Source: Moniliella sp. 'wahieum'
Taxonomy: Eukaryota > Basidiomycota > Moniliellomycetes > Moniliellales > Moniliellaceae
Direction: 5' to 3'
NCBI GenBank assembly: GCA_003971905.1
Contig: RSEE01000036.1
Location: 580,417 to 644,416 of the forward strand
DNA length: 64,000 nt
Below are positions 22,344 through 34,827 of the stretch, piece by piece; within the stretch, counting starts at the first letter, position 1; each line of letters starts with the position of its first letter. A program made the position numbers and the translations under genes. Below the pieces are notes generated by a model. The model worked only from the letters and a program-made list of their open reading frames with translations, did no database searches and was not told the DNA's origin.

Positions 22344-25300
22344 TCATAGGCTCGTTGCCTCGTCCGCAGCTTGGGGCTGCGCGGTAACGAGAAGGTCGTC
22401 AATCGGAATCGAAGGGGTACATTTGTGTTCCGCCTCGTCTGGCCGTTCAATGTCGTTGGCTACGGCCATCGACAACGCGGACAGCGCATGCTTCCACGTA
22501 CGCCCCTCCGCCGTCGACTCATCGGGGTCAGACTGGGACGTATGTGTAGTTTCTGTCAGCATCAGGGCTTCTCCCGTAGCCGACGGGCGGCGGTTGTGCC
22601 CTGAGATCGGGGTGTCGTGCTTGCTTCAAAGCCGGAGGAAACGGCGACAGCAGGCAGCACATCCTGTATACCATGCACCATATCCAGGCCAGCCGTGGGG
22701 GCTGTGCCGCTCTCGTACCAGGCCAGACAGGGTTTTTTGGTGGCCGAGCGAGAGCGACTGTGTTGACTTAAGGTGGGGGACGGGGAGCGGCTACGGCGAC
22801 GGCGGCTTGCATGGGATGAAAGGGAAGAAACAAGGGATTCGTCTGCCTCCTCTTCCGCCTTTACTAGGTCGTTTCCATCGTTTCCTTTTGCTTCTCCTTC
22901 TTCGCTTGACCCGCGGGGTTGCTCTTGTACCGCCCCAGGTTCATCGCCAGGAGGCCAGTCGGAGGGCAAGGCCCCCTCAAAGTTCGGCTCCATCTCGCTG
23001 GGCCAGTCACGGTGCTGATTGACGTGGCGGTTGAGTGTGGTACGGCGGGTGAAGCGTTTGTTGCAGCCAGGGAAGGCGCAGCAGTGCGGCCGGTTGCCCG
23101 AGTGAGTACGACGGTGCCGGGCCAACGAAGACGAATCGCTAAAGCTTTTACCGCAGCCTTCGAACTCGCATCCATGCGGCCGTTCCCCGTGTGCACGCGC
23201 TTGTGCACCGTCAGTGCCGAGCGCTGAATAAACGATTTGCTGCAACCGGCATAGTCGCACACAAACGGTCGCTCGTTCGAGTGGATGCGCAGGTGCCTTG
23301 CCAAGTCCGAACGACGGGTAAAGCTTTTGGTGCAGTGGATACATGCGTGTGCGCGCTCTGCCGGTGGTTTGCCATTCCGCCCCTTACCCTGCACAACCAG
23401 AAGCGTGCGCGTCGGTCCCATATCCTTGCCCGCAGGGCTACTGGCTGCGGGGCCATCTCCGCCAGGGCTCGGGATCCGCTCATCGTAGCTCGCATCGCTC
23501 GGCAAGGACTTGCCCCCCGCAAGGGAGAGAGTAGGGGATGACGTGCATAAAGTCTCAGGTGCCATTGTAGGAGAGGCAAGCGTATTGGCCATGACGCCCG
23601 CAGCGACATCAGCAGCTGCTTCAACATCACTCTCACGCAGCGTTTGGCGGTCCACCGCCTCTTCCCGTCGCGGGAATACCATGGTATCGGCGGTACTGGG
23701 GAACGAAGATACTGATGACCCCACCCGTTCTGCCGGGACAGGACGTTCGGTCGAATCAGCAACCTGGGAAGTGGAGACAGTCGAAACGAATGGGAGACCA
23801 GTGCACGACTGGGCCCGTTTGTGCGACGGGGTGAAAGGGAATCCACGGACAGAAGCGGGGCCCGGGAGCTGCATGGAAGGACGGGCCCGCGCCGCGGACC
23901 GCTCGGTAAATGGGGATGAATACGCGGGCGAGGTACCGTTGCGCGTTGTTTCCGCCGTCGCGAACAGGTTTCCATTCATGAAAAAGAGCGGATATCCCTC
24001 GCCTTGGTCTGTGTCGGGTGATATCGCTCGCATCCTAGGGTGCCCATCCGATCCATGTGCATCACTGACAGAAAGCAGGTTGCCCCGCTGGCCGGGTGGA
24101 TACCACGGGGTGGTAATAGAGAGGGCTGGAACTGAGGGATCAGGGACGGTGCGTGGTGGTGCGCAGCTATAGAGGGAGGTCATTGGCTCATCCCCCCATC
24201 CAGGAAGCCACGTCAAGTTGTTGGACGAATCCCCCGAGGCCGAGCTGGCAGCTTGGGTGTGACGTAAGAAGGCGTGCGAGGTGGCGAAGGGCATAGAGTG
24301 GGACCTTGAGTGAGTATGCGCCATAGCGCCCAGACGTCCATGGGAATTCAAAGGCGGTAGGAACCCTTGGGGAAACAATGGAGGGGCCTGTTGGGCCAGG
24401 TTCGTTGTGAGATTGGGTGCGGATGAAGGGTTAATGACGGGCTGGCTCTCCGGTTGGATGCTCAGGCCCGGAATCCAAGTGTGCCCCGAAGGCACGCCAA
24501 CAACCGGACTCGGATTCGGTGGTGCCAAAGATGGAGCGCAAGTGGGAGCCTCCTCGTCGATTACCCGGTAGGACTTTACAGGGGAAATGGATGAATCCGC
24601 CGAGATGGATGCATTGGCACCATCACCGTTCGATTCCACCCTGGCGGAGGAGAGGGAGGGATTGAACAAGGTAGCAGCCGAGGCGGGGTTCTGCAAGGCT
24701 TGCTCATGAGCGCGGGCCTCTTCTTGTGCCTTCTTTTGTTGTGCGCGCTGCTCGCTACTGGCCGCGATAAGGACCGAGATGGCACCACTTGCGGTGGCGA
24801 AGAGCTGTAGCGATGGTGTGTGCGCTCGGATGAAGGGGTGGGCACGTGGTTCTTGGGGGAAGTCGGCGTATCTTGCGCAACCTCCCATTGCATTAGGGGG
24901 CTGAGTCCCAACTCTTTGACCTCGTCCAGCTCCATGGGAATGGGAAGGGGGCCTGACGCGGAAGGTATGGTATGGTCGTGTACGTGGAGGGAGGCCGGGG
25001 CTTCGGGTGTGGGAACCCCAGCGTCTGCATCCGCCTCGGCGTCTGAGGTCGAGTCGCCGACTTGAGGGGTGGATGGGTAGGAGCGGAAGGCGGTTGCGAA
25101 GTCGGTTAGGCGGGACGGGGAGTTGGGCTGGACATCTTCGGGGTAGAGGCTGGGAGGAAAGTAGATGGTCTGCGGCGCAAGCCCTGGAGGAAGGCAACGG
25201 GATTCGAGTCAGTATACTCCGACCCAGCCTGACATCGACAAGACAGAGCCACACGTACCGTCTCCCGGCGGAAACTCGGAGCCGCGCTCAGGATGGGGGG

Positions 25301-25457
25301 GGGCTGTGCGGGGACTGATGGCGGCGTCCTGCTGGTGTGGCGGGGACACAGGGCCAGGCGGGGAGGGGGAGGCGAGCGGGGCGGAGAGCGGGGAGAGACG
25401 CGGGCTGGCCACGCCTGAATGCGCTGCTGCTGGGCCGTCGGCGCCGTCGGGTGGCAT
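22344..25457 (-). CDS. C2H2 zinc-finger transcription factor (four fingers)
   Basis: A nuclear DNA-binding regulator of a conserved fungal type. ATG at 25457 ([15 protein letters not shown]); the intron at 25258-25184 (GTACGT donor, ACTGAC branch, CCAG acceptor) joins PPGDG to [17 protein letters not shown] in phase. A coiled stretch [20 protein letters not shown] follows a slip near 24780, then about 400 Ser/Pro-rich residues. Fingers: [21 protein letters not shown] (23345-23283, first Cys to last His), [40 protein letters not shown] and [20 protein letters not shown]. The SALTVHx[16 protein letters not shown] and [10 protein letters not shown] blocks recur together in fungal regulators loosely called Azf1-like. 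A one-base slip near 23185 separates fingers 2 and 3, and another near 22580 leads to the probable C-terminus ADEATSL. The target genes are unknown. Confidence 0.85.
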
Positions 25458-28400
25458 GGCGAGGGCGAGGGCGAGGGTGCTGGCGAGGGCGACGGAGAGC
25501 AGGGGGAGACCGGTGCGGGGAGGGGCCGCTGGGGCGGAGTACGTCAGCTGGCGGCGGCATCAGCAGTACTGAGTACGGCAAAGCCCAAACGCGCATATAA
25601 CACGCCGCAGCCAAAGTGGCGGCGGCCCGTGCACACTTTAAAAGTTGCATCCCCAGACGCGATGCCCCCCACACCCGCTCGGTGAGAATATATACGGCGG
25701 CTCAACGTAACTATCCTGGTGTGCCCATGAGGCTCGCTTCAATTGGTCCACATCCATCCAGTATCCACTGCCACCCTCCTAGTCTAGACCCTCGCCAGCG
25801 GGCAAACCCATTTCTCCTACTGTCGTTCCGACAGACCCCCGACTTCGCGCAATCGGGCAATAGTGTATACTGGCGGTTCTTTGTTGGTAGTAGTACTACT
25901 AGCATACGTGTGTAACTCCGCTCGAAACTTCAAAGGGCCGTGCTCTTGCCTTGTTCCCGCCACTAGACGGACACACCCTATAGCAGCTCCAGCCCAGACT
26001 CGACCGCCGACCACAGGATTCCCTCCAAACATCATGCATGGGGGAGGGACCTAGTATACATTGCAAAAAGGGCTGGGAGCCCACCTCGTCATGTCGAGAT
26101 CTCATCGATCACACCCGCCTAGTCACATGTTTAAAGTCACCCATGGTCACCAGGTTGGCTGGACCCTGATCTATTCTAGACCCTGTTTTCCCTTTGTCGA
26201 TGCTCCCCTTTCTTTCTCCGTGTGGCTCAGCTCGCATATGCAATGTTCTCTTCTTCTCCGAACTACATATACCTCGCCACCTTTTCCCCCTCATGATTAT
26301 GATCCTGATCCGTTCCTCCATCCATCTCCATCTCCATCTCCTCAGGCCACGTTAGGAACCCAAACAGGTGCAGCTGTGCATAAAGACACGGCTGGGCACC
26401 ATTTCGTCCACTGGAATCCCACTGTGCAACACGCCACGTATATTAGTAGTGTACGCAGAAGGGAACTCACCTTGATATAGGAGAAGAAAGAAAGAGAGGT
26501 TGAGTTACCAACAAGAATCAGCGGGTCCTAAGCTCGACTCACGGTAGTTACGCGGCTATTGGGCTGATTGATGTGTCCGAGCGGAGCTTGGGACAATGAA
26601 CGAGTTATCGGCGTACAGCATAGGCGCTGGCAGGTGTGGAAAGGCTGCGTAGCGCCGGCTTGGGTGGCCGGACGTGTCTGAAGCCTTCAGGGCTCAGGGA
26701 CGGGAAGTGACATCGGCCGGGGGACAAACACTGCCAGAGCTGAAGCTGGGCTGGGATTGGAGGCGGCGTGGCTGGAAGGGGGGAGGCCGACCCGGCGAGT
26801 GGATTTGGTTTTGACGTGGCGTGAGGAGGGCACACATGCGACGTGGTAGACTGAGAGGGTGTGAGAGCGGGATCCGGGAGCTGGAGGGTGGTGAGATCGA
26901 GGAGCGGAGGAGCAACCAAGGTAGGAGAAGTTGCCTGTACTGGGTTGATCAATTGGCGAGGACAGTAGGAGGCGACCCCACTTGACTGTGGAGGAAACCT
27001 ACCAGAACTATTTCTTCGAGACAGGGACTATCTGATAGGGAAACACACAATAGAAGAGAACGGGGGCCAGTGGACAACATGACGGCCGGTTTCTGCACGG
27101 TCTCGAGATAGAAAGGCAAAGTAAACGGGCACCGGGAAACATCGTCGTCACAAAGAAGGATAGAGCACACGGCCTCAGCAGAGATCGGATCAGATCGCAT
27201 GAACACCCTCGGGCCGGGGTTAGTAAGGCGAAGGGAGCGCGTAGGCTTAGCCGGACTTGTTGCTAGCTCGTATTCGCCGTGACAATAACATGTTCCTGTT
27301 CACCAGGCGAATCCTCACGCTTATAAAGGACCTGCTTCCCTCGCCTAACAGCGGAAGAGGGGGTGAAGGAGTGTACGCTTCCCCCTGCACACATATCTCG
27401 TTCCCACGGTACAGCCATCGAGAGGTACACTCTTTTCTTATTCGGTCTTTGGGAATATACTATCGACGTCGGGCCCATGCCTGCGCCGATCAAACTGGCA
27501 GCTAGCGCTGGATACTTTGCATGCCCCACCTTCCTTCTCGGTTGTTAGGCATGCTATCCAAAGGGGGGTTCTTGCTCGCCCGCCCCGTCTTCCTTCGTTC
27601 ACCGGGGTGCAAGCTAACGCCAGCTTAAGTGCAGGGAACAGGAAGGAGTAGAGGCGTTGTTGACCCTCCGGCCAGTGCTCGCCTCAGATTATGCTCGACA
27701 CCTGACTGACCTGATACGCATCTGCTAGCGCGCTGCGCGAGACGACCAGGATCGCCGGATCCATGGATGGGCCTGCACAGGAGGAAGATATGGCGGACGA
27801 GGATGATCGTGCGGACGAAAACGGCCACCTTGGGTTGCAATTCAACTCGGTAAGCTCATCATATAGAACTAGGGGACCACCGGGCTTACGGCCTGGTCTG
27901 CGTACCCTTGTGATGCTTTTACGGTCCGTGTGTATTGAAGGTCTGGGGCTTCACCCCACAGCCTTCCTCCGTGTTGGTTGCGAACACTCCCGGCTATCTT
28001 TTCCCCCTGGTCCACCGTTCCGTCCATAGGCCTCTTTTCCTACTCATCCCCGCGGCCCATCCGTCCATCGTCAACAGAGACTCCAGCATGCGACACGGGT
28101 TAACATTCCATCGTATGCAGTGTGGCGTAGCACGCCGTTCCGTTGTCAGTAGCAGGAAAGCACGGGAGTTGGTCCATGGCCCAGCGTGATGTGGTAACCG
28201 TAAGGTAGGAAGCGTTCTGTTTGCCACCGTTTGACTGCGCAAGCTGGCGTGGATTGGGTGGAGCTGCCGCTTAGTCACAGATTCGTCGCAGACGGGTGAT
28301 GCGATGAGCGAGTGATGGCGTGTGGGCTGGTGCGGCGGACGACCCAGGGATGCTGGTTCAAATTTGTGCGCGGTGGGTTTGAAAGTTGCAGCAGCGATAA

Positions 28401-28620
28401 TGTTGGAGTGAACGCAGGGAAGAGGGCACGCATTGGCGGTTGCCACCATCGGCTTCTGCCGTCGTCTGCTCCATACTCGGACGCGGTTTGTAGCACGCAG
28501 GACACGCTACTCGGTACACACCACTTCCTACGCACTATTCTCCACACACTAGCCACTACTCCCTCCCTCCGCCCTACTCCCTCCTCCCTCCTCCCACCGC
28601 TTGCCTGTGCCTCCTCCGCC
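25458..28620. other. Large intergenic region; no confident gene
   Basis: About 3.2 kb, less GC-rich than the flanks, divergent promoter space for the C2H2 and Zn2Cys6 regulators. A weak multi-exon candidate lies on the minus strand at 27200-26471: a frame from the ATG at 27200 (MRSDPISAEAVCSILLC), a Ser/Pro-rich frame to 26605, and two GTGAGT donors near 26541 and 26471. On the plus strand an acidic peptide at 27763 (MDGPAQEEDMADEDD) runs into a GTAAGC donor near 27850. Neither has a recognisable family. A CCATCT repeat lies near 26320-26342. Confidence 0.4.
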
Positions 28621-31600
28621 ATGTGGCCGCCGCTGCCCACCACGTCCGACGCTGCGCTGCCCATCCCTCCTTGGCCCGCCGACCAGCTGGACGCCTTCCC
28701 CCTGCGCCCGCTGCCGCGCCTCCTTCCCTGCCCCCACCCCCTTCGACCTCCTCGCTGCCCCTCTCCCACCCCGCGCCCGCCTCCGCCCCCGCACCGCCCC
28801 TTGCGCCCTCTGCCCTGCCCCCCCCATCCCACACACCTCCCCGCACATGCCCCCATCCGCATCCGCATCCGCATCCGCACCGCCGCCATCTTCGTCTTCC
28901 CCCCCCCACCACCCGCACAACCGCCCCTTCCCTATGTCCAGCCGCCGATCCACAACGACCCCTATGCCGTGTTCCCGCCTCCTCCCACCAGCACCTCGTC
29001 CACTGTCTATCCCGCTAGCCACCCAGCCCCACCCCGCGCCCCACACCCACACCCCTCTTCCCCCCCGCCCCCGCCCCCACCCACCACCCCGAACCCTCCC
29101 CTCTGCCCTCGGCGCTGACGGCATCGGTCCAGTCGCACCCGCCGCGCTCCTCCTCCTCCTCCTCGCACCAGCACCCTACCGCCCACGAGCCACAATGGAG
29201 CAGCTCGTTCGCCTCCCCCTTCCTGCTTTCCCAGATGCATGTCCCACCGCACCCCCCTGCTTCCGCCCTCCACGCCTGGCCACACGCCTGGGACGCCCCT
29301 CCCGCCTTGCAGCAGCATCCCACCGACACGGCTGCCGCAAGTTTTCTCTCCTCTCCTGCGCCCGCCATCCCCCCTCCCCCGTCCAGTGATCCGAACCAAG
29401 TTCACCCATCCCCCTTGGGGCCTGACCCGCTCATCCGTTCCCCCGGCGCAGTCAAGGCGGTGCGCGGGAGCAAGCTCAAGAGCCGGACGGGCCGCAGGCA
29501 GAATTCAGCGTGCGATGCGTGCCGGGCGAGTAAGAAAGGGTGCGACCTGCAGGTCAATGTGACGTACAATGACATTGGCGTGACAGTCAAGCCATTGATC
29601 AAGTGTTCCACCTGTCGGCGACGTGGCATTGAGTGCACCACCCATGAGGTCCATCTCATCAAGTCTGCCAACGGCCACTTTCGACCCCATGGCGCGCTCT
29701 CTGCCACCGCCCAAGCCCGCCTCGCCGCCCTCTCCTCGTCCTTGTCCGTTGACATGGGTACCGCCTCGCCGTCGGTCCCCATTCCGGACCCGGTACGTCT
29801 GTCAAGTCGGCGCGCTGCTGGCTTTCCCCGTGCCCCGCCAGGCGGATGGACGGGGACGGGCAGCGGGTTGGGGTCTGGGTACGCATCGGAGGCTATGCCG
29901 AGCGTGCTGCTCGACCCTGAACCCTCCGCAGGCAGGTTGATCAAGGCGGAAGAAGGGGAGGAGGAGCAAGGGACTACCCGCGTGCTCTCTCAACAGGACG
30001 AATGGGATGCACGGCGGCCGTCCGTATCGTTATTTGAACAGCTCGAGGCTCTGTCTTCCATCCCCGGTACCTCGCGCACCATTGCTTCCATCAACCAGAG
30101 CAGCATGTCTGCCACTCTCATCAGCCGTACCCTTTCACTCTACTCGTCCATCATGGAGGCCCAATGACTCTCTGGCTGTCACATGAACTCTCCTCTGCCA
30201 CGCCAGTGTTTTCGGTGGACGAGATCCAGCGCCGGTTGCTTATCGCAGGCCCCAGCATCCCCAGTCAAGCTTCTTCCTCGCCTCGGTCCGAAGGGACCGG
30301 ATCCAGCGCGTCAACACGAGACGCCCATGACGATGGCTTGGCACCCAACAGCGTACGTCGGCTCCTTGACATTCTCAAGGACGCCCGGCTAGTTGGGCAG
30401 AGTGGACGAGCTCAGGCAGCAGCCTGGGCATTGGCTTGGCTGACGCTGAGGGCACCGACAGTTCCACCCCAGGCGCGACCCCCAACTTGGTTTTTGTTGC
30501 TACCTTGCTCGATGCAGCATTTGAGACGGATCTGGATCCCCCCAAACAGGACGCAACATCTCGAGCACTTGGGCCCAGCGGGCCCGGTGGCGAACATGGG
30601 TACGTTGGCGCATTTTTCTTGTTGTTGTTGTTGTTGTTGTCATGTTGAGAAGTGAGTGGACCAGGTACTGACACAGCACTGTGGACGCAGAACGAGATTA
30701 ACGAGGCGGTCAAGGCGTGTTGACTGCGTTTGGAACACAGTACTTGACCAGTGCCACCATGCCTTCTCCGGGCCTTGCCCCGTTGCACCTCCTTGCTCAG
30801 CGCGCCACCTGGAAGCGGGCCAGGGACCTACTCGCTCTCTCGTTTCCGCCCCCTCGTTCCGCGTGGCCTTTGCCCTGATGCTCTTCTCGTCCATTCCTCC
30901 CCCCTTTAATGCGAGTGTGGCCAGCCGTGCCAAGGAGGCCGGCTCGGAGCCTACCGCTGCGCCGGCCGCCACGAGGCGGAAGAGGACGAGTACCTGTCCG
31001 ACCGAGCAGCACAAGATTGTCGTTTTGCCGCGGACCGCGGAGTGAAACTGATGGAGCAACTGGTGGTTCGCGCGCGCAAGTTGTGTTTGTTTGGCCCCTG
31101 TCGTCCGGGCCGGGCGCCGGCGCGGGTAGCACACCTTGGTCCCCCACCCGCGCGCCTGCTCGCTTCCCCGCCACGCAGACCAAGGCAGGCCTGCCGTCCA
31201 GCTTGACCCTACCCTGCTTGGCTTGCTGGAAGCCATGTCCTTCTTCACGTTGATTCTCGATTCGGGATTTGCCATGTCGCATCGCGAACAACCGTTCATG
31301 TCTATGGCCTTTGCCGAGCAGTGCATCAACCTCGCTGCGCGCCACCAGGGCCTCCAACACTTTAACACCCATGCGCCCCAGATTGGATTTGTCCAGTCCG
31401 CCACATCCAGCAGCGCTTCCTTGGTCCAAGAGTTGAACCAAGAGCTGGCCGGACTGGGCGCGCACCACCCCAGTTCTCATCCCGATCACCTGCTGCGACT
31501 ACTGGTACTGGTTCTGGTACTGGCACTGGCACTGGCACTGGTACTGGTACTGGTGCTGCTGCTGCTACCACGGCTGCCGCTTCCTTCTTTCTGCCGATGG

Positions 31601-32669
31601 ACGAGCAAGGGAAGCGGACCGAGGCCTCGGTCGCGCTTGCCCGCGCCAAGGCGGTGGCGCTGGCGGGCGGGGACGACTTGATGCAGAGTTTGCATTGGGC
31701 CAATGCGCTCAAGATTTACCTGTGGCGGCAAGTGTCGGTGTTGCAAGAGCTGGTGCACTCGGACACGGCGCCGCCAGCGATGGTTCGCACCGCGGCCGCG
31801 TTGGCAGTGGACATTGTTCGTCGTCACTTTAGCACGTTTGGCCAGCTGGTGCAAGCGTCCATCGGCGCGTTTCCGTTGCTGGACGAGGACATTCAGATGA
31901 TGCTCTACTACCTCGTGCTCCATTCCACCTTGGGCACCTTCCATCTGATCGATGTGCTGGATGCCATGCCGGCCGTCCGGCCAGCCGAGGATTGGTCCGG
32001 ATTACCACGCCGTCCGAGCGGAGGATGACGATTGATATGAGCACGGACTGGTGGCGATGATCGCGCTGGCCATGCGGCGCGCCGGACGTCACCGGCGCTC
32101 GACCACTGGCAGCCCACGCAGCGCCGCTGCCACCTCCCTATCCACGTCCACCTCCACGGCCACGTCTAATTCCAATCCATTCCACGCCCACGTTTACCCC
32201 GGCCTCCACCGCCACCGCCACCGCCACCTCCACCTCTACCTCGAGCTCCACCCCGCACTTTATCCCGTCGGAAGCGCCCAGCATCTGGAACCATCCGATG
32301 CTGTTTACCGCCTTTGACGCGTTCCTCAGCGCCTCCGTCTTCTCTGCCCGCGTCTGGGCCGAGCAGCTGTCGGTCCCGTGCCAGCTGCTGCACCAGCCGG
32401 GCTCGCACACTGCTGCCACCTCGCCGCCGAGCGCCGTGCGCCGACCGCGCCGGCGCGGCTGCGGGTGCAGCGGCAGGAGGCGGAGGCGACGCGCGCGGCT
32501 GGTGGTGTGTGCGAGTGCGCTGGGCGAGCTGACGCACCACGTGCCGTCGCTCTTGTCGTGGCGCAACGCCCAGCGCGCCGCCGCCGTCCAGGCCGAGCTG
32601 CTGCGCCTCGACGCCCTCTGGGCCGCTGTCCGCGCCGGCGAAGAGCAGGGCGGCGGGGAGGGCGAATGA
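28621..32669 (+). CDS. Zn(II)2Cys6 transcription factor with fungal-specific middle domain
   Basis: A nuclear, probably dimeric regulator. The ATG at 28621 (MWPPLPTTSDA) has a GCC context and starts a long Pro-rich region in which the frame slips at least twice. The binuclear zinc cluster is at 29511-29636: CDACRASKKGC, a 20-residue loop, then CSTCRRRGIEC. The loop between the third and fourth Cys is unusually long. A disordered segment follows; then, after an intron at about 30600-30690 (GTACGT donor, TTG repeat inside), comes a helical region with ALTAFGTQYLTSATMPSPG, DRGVKLMEQLVVRARKL, MSFFTLILDSGFAMSHRE and LQELVHSDTAPPAMV, which fits the fungal-specific transcription-factor domain. The frame breaks near 30170, 30430, 30715, 30850, 31065, 31200, 31500 and 32000. 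A TG-coding minisatellite lies inside. The stop at 32669 is the end of the last good frame. Confidence 0.75.
31501..31566 (+). repeat. GGYACT hexamer minisatellite inside the Zn2Cys6 gene
   Basis: About ten copies of ggtact/ggcact, encoding Gly-Thr or, after a slip, Leu-Val/Leu-Ala runs. The coding frame on both sides suggests Thr-Gly is the native reading. Copy-number change here would alter linker length. Confidence 0.75.
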
Positions 32670-32954
32670 ACAACCAGTGCATCGGCCGTGCGTGTGCTGT
32701 GTAGCCTCCCCCTCCTGGGACGCGCGAGGCCCAGTGCGGGGGGCATTATGTAAGCACACTAGGGTTATGCGCGCACGAGGCGAGTGTGGGGCGGCAGGCG
32801 CGTCGCGAGCCGCACCCGCAGCCCTTAGGCTGAGGCCTTATCCCATCGCCCGCCTGCGCCCTTGCAAATTGCACCACTGCACGTGTCGCCGCCCCCCCCA
32901 TCCCCCGCCCGCCCCCCACCACCCTCGCCCCCGCCCCCGCCACCGCCCGCAGCC

Positions 32955-34827
32955 ATGCCGCCGCGCAAACGCCCTGCCACCTCCACCCGCCGCACCCGCA
33001 CCCCGGCCGCGCTTCCGCTGCCGCCGCCGCCGACCCCGACCTGCCCCTGCCCCCGCCCGATCCACCCGCTCCCGCTCCCGCAGCGTCAGCGTCCTCTCCG
33101 ACAACGCCAGCGAAGCGTCCCACGCGTCCCGTGCTTCCGCGCCCAAGCCGCGCACGCCAAGCCTCGCACCCCACGGCCTACCCGTGCCTCTACGCGTGTT
33201 TCCGCGTCGGCAGCCGCATCGACCCCGCTGCCGGCCCCGGCACCCGAGACCAAACCCAAGACCCCGCGCTCGACGCGCTCGACGCGTTCCACGCGGTCCA
33301 CGCGCTCCACTCGCACTCGCACTCGCGCTTCTGCCAATCGCTCTCCACCCCCGAGGATCGCGACGCGACCCCGACCCCTGCCTCTCCCTTGCTGGGGGCC
33401 GCATCGCAGGCAGAGGAAGAGCCCAAACCTCAACTCAACCCGGAACCGGAGCCGGAACCGGAACTTGAGGCTGACCTTGCGCCTGCGTCCCATTCCGACG
33501 CGCAGGTCGATCAGCCTTCACGGTATCCTCCGCTTCCTAGTGAGCGCAACCCCCTTCTGCCACCGGGACCGGTCCAGGTCAAGCTGCAGGTGATCCAACG
33601 AGAGGTGCCGTCGCCCGATGGCGATGTGGAGTTGAAGGAGATTGTGATTGGCCGTGTCAAGTTGCCAATGGTCAATGGGTCAACGCATGGATTTTTGCTC
33701 AAACGCTTCGACACGGATGCGCTCGCAGCGGCGTCCATGTTTAAGATTGCCTTTCCTTATGCCACGCCGGAGGAAGAGGCGTCCGAGATGGCCCACCTCC
33801 TTCGCTCGTACGACTGCCACCGGCCAATGGCGGGCGTGTGGAGCAACCGCGCCCCGACAACACCATCCACTACGTCCTCCCACCCGGCTCGAGCGGAGTG
33901 ATGCTCCAAGGCGTCTGGGTGCCTTCGAGTGATGCCCAGCAGTTGGCAGAGGAGTATGGTCTGGCGCGCTACACCCTCGCCCTTGTTACGGCCCGCGCAG
34001 CCATCGTTGATGGCAAGCCCTACTTTTTGGATTCCGATGGCCGTCCGTGCGCGGCCGCGAGCGGCGCCAAACTCGGCTCCAAGGAACGTAACTTTCTCTG
34101 GACCAACCTTGAAACGGAGCGCGAGGCACGCGAGCTCAAGGCCCGTGCGGCCCAGGAACGCATGTTGCTCGAGGCAGAGGCGACCGGGGTAGAACAAGAG
34201 GAGATTTGACTGAAGCAGAAGAGGAAGACCAAGGAGCCGCGCGAGGCGGCAAGCGCTCCCGTCCTACCCACCTTGGCGGCACTGGGCACGACGAGGAGCA
34301 TGTGCTCGTTGCCGACCACGAGGCAGCTCGGGAAGCGGCACGCCAGGAGGCCATGGCCATCCAGGCTGACGCTGCCTCCACGAGCACGAGCACGGGCAAG
34401 GCCAAGACCAACTCCAAGGCCAAGTCCAGGGCCAAGCGCCGGGCAGCGGAACCGGCGGAAGACCCGTCGGAGCAAGAGGAGGAACCGCAACCGCGGCCCG
34501 TGACCCGGGCCCAAAAGGAGGCCCAGCGGGTTAGGAAGGAAGCGGCAGCCCGCTTGGCCGCCAAGTCCGCACCCCAGCACCCCGTGGCAGGGTCCGAGAC
34601 GGCTGTGGTGCCCGCTCCGCGTAGGCTGGCTGGCACGGCGCGGGTGCGTGCGCTGCTGCGGCAACACCCGGTCGCTTCGGCTGCCGGCGTGGCTGGGTTG
34701 GGTGTGGCCGCCACGGCGGCGGCCACGGCCGCTGCCTGCGTCCGGCTTCATCCCCCCGGACCAATGGGCGGCGGCGATCACTGCGGTGCAAGCGGGCGTG
34801 GCCAACCTGCAGCACTGGTTTGCTTGA
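32955..34827 (+). CDS. Bqt4-like nuclear-envelope protein with APSES/KilA-N-type domain
   Basis: In fission yeast Bqt4 is an inner-nuclear-membrane protein that tethers telomeres and other proteins to the envelope. The ATG at 32955 (MPPRKRPATSTRRTRTP) starts a very basic region with Ser-Thr-Arg repeats, then an acidic Pro/Glu linker. The folded domain covers about 33640-34100: IVIGRVKLPMVNG, LLKRFDTDALAAASMFKIAF, EEEASEMAHLL, then VMLQGVWVPSSDAQQLAEEY and a YTLALVTARAAIVDG stretch. The order KRxDTxxxxATSMF, then GxWV plus LAxxYGL, is what I associate with the Bqt4 branch of APSES-like proteins, not with Swi6/Mbp1. After a charged linker, HPVASAAGVAGLGVAATAA is a plausible C-terminal membrane anchor, and a slip near 34735 gives the end NLQHWFA at 34827. 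Other slips near 33110, 33840 and 34205. Confidence 0.65.
33267..33329 (+). repeat. Ser-Thr-Arg coding repeat
   Basis: Tandem tcgacgcg/tccacgcg units encode STRSTRSTR followed by TRTRTR in the basic N-terminal region of the Bqt4-like gene. Confidence 0.7.

Noticed and set aside
26471-27200. Minus-strand multi-exon gene
   Set aside because: Two GTGAGT donors and two readable frames exist, but the exons do not join in phase and there is no family motif. It is recorded only in the intergenic entry.
28275-29405. Several Gly/Arg-rich minus-strand frames
   Set aside because: They are the complement of the Pro-rich start of the Zn2Cys6 gene and have no motif.
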